Shown here: positions 6,392 to 10,871 of the stretch, piece after piece | How positions within the stretch are numbered: position 1 is the stretch's first letter | Layout: the number at the start of each line of letters is the position of its first letter | NCBI GenBank assembly: GCA_022827165.1 | Contig: JAJDTN010000043.1 | Location: 1-10,871 of the forward strand | Direction of reading: 5' to 3' | Length of the DNA stretch: 10,871 nt | From: Candidatus Latescibacterota bacterium | GTDB lineage: Bacteria > Latescibacterota > UBA2968 > UBA8231 | Position numbers and translations under genes: made by a program | Notes under the pieces: model-generated | What the model was told of the DNA's origin: nothing | What the model saw: the letters and a program-made list of their open reading frames with translations, nothing else | Databases searched by the model: none

Positions 6392-8149
6392 ATGGACCCC
6401 GAGGCCCTCCAGGGCTTCTTCCGCAGGACCCGCCTCGTCGCCGTGGTGGCCGTGCTCTTCGCCATCCTCCTGCTGCGCCTGTTCCACCTGCAGATCCTGG
6501 AGGGCGCCGGCTATGCCCAGGCCGCGGAGGACAACCGCATCGCCCGCAAACGCCTGAAGGCGCCCCGGGGGCTGATCCTCGACCGGGACGGCGAGATCCT
6601 GGCGCGCGACCGGGCCTCGTACGGCATCCTCCTGACCCGGGGGCGGCGGGCGGTGGACTCCATGGCCGTCGCCGCTCTCGAAGAGGCCCTCGGCCACCCC
6701 CTTCGCTACGACCGCGGCCGGCGCACCCTCCGCCTGAAGCGGGACGTCGACTTCCGCACCGTGGCCATCGTCGAGGAGCGCCTGAGGGAGGACTGGGCCC
6801 TGCAGGTGCAGATCGAGCCGCAGCGGCTCTATCCCCACGGCCCCCTGACGGCGCACGTGATCGGCTACATGGGTGAGTTGCAGGAGGCGGAGCTGGGCGG
6901 AGGGCCGCACTACGTGGCCGGAGACTACGTCGGCAAGACCGGGCTGGAGCGCGACTTCGAGGACAGCCTGCGAGGGCTGGACGGGGTGGCCTACATCGAG
7001 GTCGATGCCGGGCAGCGCATCCAGAACGAGCACCCTTTCCCCGACCGCGACCGGCCGGCGCGGCCGGGCGGCTCCCTGCGGCTGACGCTGGACCTGGACC
7101 TGCAGCGGGCGGCGGTGGAGGCGATGCCCGATTCGCTGGCCGGCAGCGTCGTCGCCCTCGACGTGCGCACCGGGGCGGTCCGGGCCCTGGTGAGCTACCC
7201 CTCCTTCGACCCCAACGCCTTCGTCTCCTTCGGGGCCCAGGCCGACCGCGTGCGGCTGATGCGCGACCCGGCCCGGCCCCTCCTGAACCGGGCCATCCGC
7301 GGGCGCTATCCGCCCGGATCGACGCTGAAGATGGTCGCCGCGGCGGCGGCGCTGGAGAGAGGTCTCACCGATACCCTGTCCACCTTCCCCCCGTGCTACG
7401 GGTCGATGTCGATGGGCGATGTCGTGTTCCGCTGCGCCAGCCGCCGGGGGCACGGCGAGCTCGGCCTCCTGGAGGCGATGGAGACCTCCTGCAACATCTA
7501 CTTCTACCACCTCGCCCAGCTCCTGGGGATCGATGCCTGGCACGACTACGGACGGCGCCTGGGCCTCGGCTCCCCCACCGGCATCGACCTCGACCCCGGC
7601 GAGGTCTCCGGCCAGCTCCCCGACCGCCGGTTCTACGCCGACCGTCAGGGCTGGGCCCTGGGCTACCTGATGAACCTGGTCATCGGGCAGGGGGAGACCC
7701 TGGTGACCCCGCTGCAGGTGGCCCGCTACGTGGCCGCCCTCGCCAACGGCGGCTATCTCGTCACCCCGCACCTGCACGGCCGGCCGCCGCCGGCGCAGCG
7801 GATCGAGGGCCTCTCGGCCTCCACCCTCGGCATCGTGCGGCGCGCCATGCACCGCGTCGTCCACGGAGACCGCGGCACCGGCCGAAGTGCCCGGATCGAG
7901 GGCCTGGCGATCGCCGGCAAGTCGGGGACCGCCCAGGGCCCGAACCGGGACGACGACGCCTGGTTCGTCGCCTTTGCTCCGTACCAGCGTCCCGAGATCG
8001 CCGTGGTCGCCGTCGTCGAAGGCGGGGGCGGCGGCGGCGCCGTGGCCGCGCCGGTGGTGCGCGCCGTCCTCGAGGCGTGGCTGGCCGACCGCGCCGACAA
8101 GCGCTCCATGGCGGCGGCTCCCGCCGCGGCAGGGGAAGAGGGATCGTGA
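6392..8149 (+). CDS. mrdA: Penicillin-binding protein 2 (elongasome transpeptidase)
   Basis: The 585-aa product is a class B PBP that cross-links new glycan made by RodA. It has one N-terminal membrane helix (about residues 14-34), then the pedestal with RGLILDRDGEILARDRASYG, and a C-terminal transpeptidase domain. All three active-site motifs are present: STLK at 310-313, SCN at 366-368 and KSGT at 510-513. A Cys/His/Asp-containing stretch before SCN (GDVVFRCASRRGHGE) lies where E. coli PBP2 has its zinc site, but I cannot assign ligands. ATG 6392 lies 6 bases after the mreD TAG, in the same frame, and has no obvious Shine-Dalgarno sequence, so it may depend on coupling with mreD. The end overlaps rodA by 4 bases (GTGA). 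Pairing with rodA makes PBP2, rather than FtsI, the confident choice. Confidence 0.96.
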   Translation: MDPEALQGFFRRTRLVAVVAVLFAILLLRLFHLQILEGAGYAQAAEDNRIARKRLKAPRGLILDRDGEILARDRASYGILLTRGRRAVDSMAVAALEEALGHPLRYDRGRRTLRLKRDVDFRTVAIVEERLREDWALQVQIEPQRLYPHGPLTAHVIGYMGELQEAELGGGPHYVAGDYVGKTGLERDFEDSLRGLDGVAYIEVDAGQRIQNEHPFPDRDRPARPGGSLRLTLDLDLQRAAVEAMPDSLAGSVVALDVRTGAVRALVSYPSFDPNAFVSFGAQADRVRLMRDPARPLLNRAIRGRYPPGSTLKMVAAAAALERGLTDTLSTFPPCYGSMSMGDVVFRCASRRGHGELGLLEAMETSCNIYFYHLAQLLGIDAWHDYGRRLGLGSPTGIDLDPGEVSGQLPDRRFYADRQGWALGYLMNLVIGQGETLVTPLQVARYVAALANGGYLVTPHLHGRPPPAQRIEGLSASTLGIVRRAMHRVVHGDRGTGRSARIEGLAIAGKSGTAQGPNRDDDAWFVAFAPYQRPEIAVVAVVEGGGGGGAVAAPVVRAVLEAWLADRADKRSMAAAPAAAGEEGS

Positions 8150-9357
8150 GGGCCCGGGAGCTGGACGTGGCCCTGGTCCTGGCCGCGGCCGCCATCATCG
8201 CCTGCGGCGTCACCATGGTCTACAGCGCCGCCGGCTCCGGACTGTGGCGCCATCAGGCGGTGGTCGCCATCGTCGCCCTGGCCGCGGCCCTGGCCGTGGC
8301 CTACCTGCCCCCCACGGCCTTCTACGAGATCGCCTACCCGGTGTACGCCGCCGGCCTCGTGAGCCTGCTCCTGGTGCTGGTCTGGGGCTCCGGCGAGCCG
8401 GCCCGCTGGCTGGCCCTGGGCCCGGTGCGGATGCAGCCCTCGGAGTTCGCCAAGATCGGCGTCGTCCTGGCCCTGGCCCGGTTCCTCGCGGACCGATCCG
8501 CCGAGCAGGCCGGACGGCCGCGGGCGATCGCCCAGGCCCTGCTCCTGCCGGTCCTGCCCATGCTCCTGGTGCGCCATCAGCCGGACCTGGGCACGGCCGT
8601 CTCCTACGGGGCGGCCTTCGTGCCGATGCTCTACTGGGCGGGGGTGAGGCCCCTTCACATCTTCTTCCTCCTGGCCCCGGCCCTGAGCGTGTTCTTCTCC
8701 TTCGAGCCCCTGTGGCAGGACCGGGCGCCGGTCATCTTCGCCCTCTTCATCCTCGCCAGCTCGGTCGTCATCCAGGTACGGCTCGTGCGGCTGTGGATCA
8801 CCTTCGCCATGCTCTTCGTCAACCTGACCGCGGGGCTGGCCACGGCCCTGTGGACCAACCTCCTCCACGACTACCAGAAGGCCCGCATCCTCACCTTCCT
8901 CGACCCCGAGAGCGACCCCCTGGGAGCCGGCTGGAACATCATCCAGTCGAAGATCGCCATCGGTTCGGGGGGGCCCACGGGCCGGGGGTTCCTGCAGGGC
9001 ACGCAGACCAACTACGAGTTCCTGCCTGTGGCCCACACGGACTTCATCTTCTCCGTCATCGGCGAGGAGTTCGGTTTCCTCGGCGGCGCCGCCATCCTCG
9101 TCCTCTTCCTCCTCATCATCTGCCGCTGCCTGCACATCGCCACCCTGGCCAACAGCCGGTTCTCCAGCCTGCTGGCGGTGGGCGTGGCCTCGATGCTCAC
9201 CTTCCACGTCTTCGTCAACGTGGGCATGACCATCGGCGTCCTGCCGATCACCGGGCTGCCCCTGCCCTTCCTCAGCTACGGCGGCTCGTCGCTGCTGACC
9301 AACTGCTTCGCCGTGGGCCTGATGCTGCACATCTACGCCTGCCGCCACGAGTACTGA
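8146..9357 (+). CDS. rodA: RodA, SEDS peptidoglycan glycosyltransferase
   Basis: The 403-aa membrane protein is a SEDS-family polymerase that extends lipid II into glycan strands at the inner membrane, partnered with PBP2. Family landmarks are QPSEFAKIGVVLALARFL, RHQPDLGTAVSYG, ARILTFLDPESDPLGAGWN, SKIAIGSGG, the LPVAHTDFIFSVIGEEFG loop and LPFLSYGGSSLLTN. Asp299 in HTDF corresponds to the conserved essential aspartate. The protein is longer than E. coli RodA (about 370 aa). Two additional hydrophobic segments (about residues 194-232) precede the DYQKARILTFLDPE loop, suggesting 12 rather than 10 helices. GTG 8146 overlaps the mrdA stop, with AGAGGGA just upstream. A 4-base gap follows before the TPR gene. 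Confidence 0.96.
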   Translation: MRARELDVALVLAAAAIIACGVTMVYSAAGSGLWRHQAVVAIVALAAALAVAYLPPTAFYEIAYPVYAAGLVSLLLVLVWGSGEPARWLALGPVRMQPSEFAKIGVVLALARFLADRSAEQAGRPRAIAQALLLPVLPMLLVRHQPDLGTAVSYGAAFVPMLYWAGVRPLHIFFLLAPALSVFFSFEPLWQDRAPVIFALFILASSVVIQVRLVRLWITFAMLFVNLTAGLATALWTNLLHDYQKARILTFLDPESDPLGAGWNIIQSKIAIGSGGPTGRGFLQGTQTNYEFLPVAHTDFIFSVIGEEFGFLGGAAILVLFLLIICRCLHIATLANSRFSSLLAVGVASMLTFHVFVNVGMTIGVLPITGLPLPFLSYGGSSLLTNCFAVGLMLHIYACRHEY

Positions 9358-9361
9358 CGGC

Positions 9362-10444
9362 ATGCGCCCGCCGCCGCGGCTCTGGGCCGGCGCCGCCGCC
9401 GCCGTCTTCGTGGTGCAGAGCCACTGCGGCATGCCCGCCGTCCCCCACGGCAACCTGGCCCAGTGGTTCGCCGAGCGCGGCCTGCACGAGCGCGCCCTGG
9501 TCTCGGCCCGCCGGGCCGCGCGCGAGACTCCCCGGGACCCCCGGCCCCACGCCATCGCCGCCATCGCCCACGCCGGCCTGGGCGCCCGCCGCGAGGCGGT
9601 GGCCGCCCTCGAGCACGCCCTGCGCCTCGACCCGGACGACCCCCGCCTCTACGGGACCCTGCGCTCCCTGGCCGCCGGGTCGGGACAGGAAGCCCTGGCC
9701 CTCGAGGCGCTACGGCGGCTCGAAGAGGACCGCCCCGGCCACTGGCTGCTGCGCCTGAACCTGGGCTGGGCCCATGCCGCCGCGGGCCACCGGGAAGAGG
9801 CGCTCCGCCGGCTCGAGGAGGTGGTGGAGAGCGCCGACTCGACGGCCCCCCGGGCCGAACGCACCCTCGCCCACTACGAGCTGAGCCGCCTCTACCTCGA
9901 CGAGGACCGCACCGGCGAGGCCGCCCGGGTCCTGGAGAGCGGTCTCGGCCTCGATCCCGACGACCCCCTGCTGCTGCTGGGCGCCGGCGAGAGCCGCCTG
10001 CGGGCCGGGGAGCCGGAGCGCGCCCGCCGGCACTTCGCCCGCGCCCTCGACAACGCCGACGACATGGAGCGGACGGCTTCGAGCATCGCCAGGATCTACT
10101 ACGACTCGGGACTCCGGGAGCTGGCCATCGAGTACTACGAGAAGGCGGCGGGCCGGAGCCGGCCCTCGCCCCTGGTGCTCAACAACCTCGCCTGGACCTA
10201 TGCCGAGGCGGGCCTGCGCCTCGACCGCGCCCAGGAGCTGTCCCTGCGCGCGGTCAAGAGCGACGCCGACAACGTCGTCTACCTCGACACCTACGCGGAG
10301 GTCCTCTTCCGCCGGGGGCGGACCGGTCAGGCCATCGCCCTGATGCGCCGCTGCCTCGAGCTCGAGCCGGAGGACGGCGAGCACTACGAGTACCTGCGCG
10401 GCCAGATGGCCCGCTTCGAAGCCGCCGCCGACTCGCTGCTCTAG
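9362..10444 (+). CDS. TPR-repeat protein, exported or membrane-anchored
   Basis: The 360-aa product starts with a short basic and hydrophobic segment (MRPPPRLWAGAAAAVFVV), probably a signal peptide or anchor. Roughly eight tetratricopeptide-like repeats follow through the rest of the protein. Examples are LAQWFAERGLHERALVSARR, AIAHAGLGARREAVAALEHA, LGWAHAAAGHREEALRRLEE, LSRLYLDEDRTGEAARVLES, IARIYYDSGLRELAIEYYEK and LAWTYAEAGLRLDRAQELSL. TPR arrays bind protein partners; no enzymatic domain is seen. A Cys at residue 22 follows SH, which is not a proper lipobox, so lipidation is doubtful. It lies 4 bases after rodA and is probably co-transcribed. An inferred role is as an envelope scaffold for wall elongation. 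The Shine-Dalgarno sequence is weak. The TAG stop overlaps the stop of the convergent flippase gene. Confidence 0.85.
   Translation: MRPPPRLWAGAAAAVFVVQSHCGMPAVPHGNLAQWFAERGLHERALVSARRAARETPRDPRPHAIAAIAHAGLGARREAVAALEHALRLDPDDPRLYGTLRSLAAGSGQEALALEALRRLEEDRPGHWLLRLNLGWAHAAAGHREEALRRLEEVVESADSTAPRAERTLAHYELSRLYLDEDRTGEAARVLESGLGLDPDDPLLLLGAGESRLRAGEPERARRHFARALDNADDMERTASSIARIYYDSGLRELAIEYYEKAAGRSRPSPLVLNNLAWTYAEAGLRLDRAQELSLRAVKSDADNVVYLDTYAEVLFRRGRTGQAIALMRRCLELEPEDGEHYEYLRGQMARFEAAADSLL
10441..10444. other. Palindromic CTAG used as stop by both convergent genes
   Basis: On the plus strand TAG 10442-10444 ends the TPR gene. On the minus strand TAG (10443-10441) ends the flippase gene. The two coding regions overlap by this tetranucleotide, leaving no room for an intergenic terminator; any terminator must lie inside the opposing gene. 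Confidence 0.85.
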
Positions 10445-10871
10445 CCGCGGCCGCCCGCCGGCCGGCGCAGCACCCGCTCCAGCAGCGCGCGGTCCTCCCT
10501 CTCCAGACGCAGGGCCGCAAGCACGATCCCGTACACCAGGAGGAAGACCGCCGCCGACGCCACCGCCCCTAGGGCGTGCCCGGCGGCGCCCGGCAGCCAG
10601 GCGGCCGCCGCGGCGGCGGCCGAGGCGGCGCCCAGGGGCTTGAGGAGGCTGCGGCGCAGGGGCCAGATGCCGCGCACCACGTAAAGCTGCCCGAGGCGCC
10701 AGAGGTTGACCAGGAGCATCGACGCGGCGGCGCCCAGGGCGGCGCCGAGGGCGCCCCAGATCTCGATCAGCCACAGGTTGAGGCCGAAGTTCAGGGCCAG
10801 CCACAGGCCGTTGTTGAGGAAGTTGAGCCCCGGCCGCCCGGACATGGCCAGCAGCGGCTCGGCGACGGCGA
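10441..10871 (-). CDS. Polysaccharide flippase (Wzx/MATE-like), C-terminal part
   Basis: This minus-strand frame is open to the window edge, so only the C-terminal 142 or so codons are visible. The Met at 10845 is internal: the preceding residues AVAEPLLA continue smoothly into MSGRPGLNFLNNGLWLALNF. The pattern of a short loop with GRPGLNFLNN, then GLNLWLIEIWGALGAALGAA and further hydrophobic helices, is typical of the C-terminal half of oligosaccharide flippases of the Wzx/MOP type. These move lipid-linked sugars across the inner membrane for O-antigen, capsule or exopolysaccharide. An Ala-rich helix region and a charged tail (LEREDRALLERVLRRPAGGR) end the protein. MurJ is a related alternative, but the GRPGLNFLNN segment favours Wzx-like. 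It converges on the wall operon and is not part of it. Confidence 0.75.
   Translation of the reverse strand, partial: AVAEPLLAMSGRPGLNFLNNGLWLALNFGLNLWLIEIWGALGAALGAAASMLLVNLWRLGQLYVVRGIWPLRRSLLKPLGAASAAAAAAAWLPGAAGHALGAVASAAVFLLVYGIVLAALRLEREDRALLERVLRRPAGGRG

Noticed and set aside
8023..8060. Run of glycine codons in PBP2 as a repeat insertion
   Set aside because: A Gly-rich stretch before the SVAAP-like segment is usual in PBP2 proteins. Here it reads as VVEGGGGGGAVAAP and fits the family.
9362..9430. Lipoprotein signal in the TPR protein
   Set aside because: The Cys at residue 22 is preceded by Ser-His; the -1 residue is not Gly, Ala or Ser, so it does not fit a lipobox.
3840..9564. Very long minus-strand ORFs (675, 698 and 603 aa) opposite the wall genes
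   Set aside because: They mirror conserved MltD, MreD, PBP2 and RodA codons. Their composition (Gly, Val, His, Gln, Asp, Arg) is typical of antisense translation of high-GC genes, and there are no domains or ribosome sites.

Overview
This 10.9 kb window is chromosomal DNA from a very GC-rich bacterium (about 70% G+C by eye, nearly all third codon positions G or C). The protein set points to a rod-shaped organism with an outer membrane: SPOR and LysM/MltD wall proteins plus MreD, PBP2 and RodA. A LytR_C protein beside rsfS and a long, extra-helix RodA would suit the FCB/Gemmatimonadota-like part of the tree. This placement is an inference, and no single gene fixes the phylum.

Layout. Positions 1-804 hold the 3' end of an unrecognised gene. 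Positions 805-1167 are the only gap of note. They contain an AT-rich pocket with a sigma70-type promoter and nested repeats, a possible leaderless 50-codon ORF, and a second promoter. From about 1168 to 10444 there is one tightly packed plus-strand run: LytR_C membrane protein, rsfS, mtnA, a double-SPOR periplasmic protein, an MltD-type lytic transglycosylase with four LysM domains, mreD, mrdA (PBP2), rodA and a TPR protein. Most junctions overlap by 1-4 bases or have gaps under 7 bases, and no internal promoter or terminator is evident. At 10441-10871 a minus-strand polysaccharide flippase runs out of the window. It shares its stop tetranucleotide CTAG with the TPR gene.

How the genes fit together. 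RodA (glycan polymerase) and PBP2 (transpeptidase), with MreD, form the core of the lateral-wall elongation machine. The MltD-like enzyme cuts glycan strands, and the double-SPOR protein probably binds stem-peptide-free glycan. The order resembles a rewired version of the proteobacterial rsfS-rlmH-mrdA-rodA-rlpA cluster: mtnA sits where rlmH would be, and a SPOR protein plus MltD sit upstream rather than RlpA/MltB downstream. mreB and mreC are not next to mreD. RsfS (ribosome silencing) and MtnA (methionine salvage) are metabolic or translation passengers.

I see no mobile element, CRISPR array, tRNA or rRNA, and no complete novel defence or biosynthetic system. The least explained parts are the 805-1167 regulatory pocket with its small ORF, the unidentified first gene, and the unusual make-up of the elongation operon.
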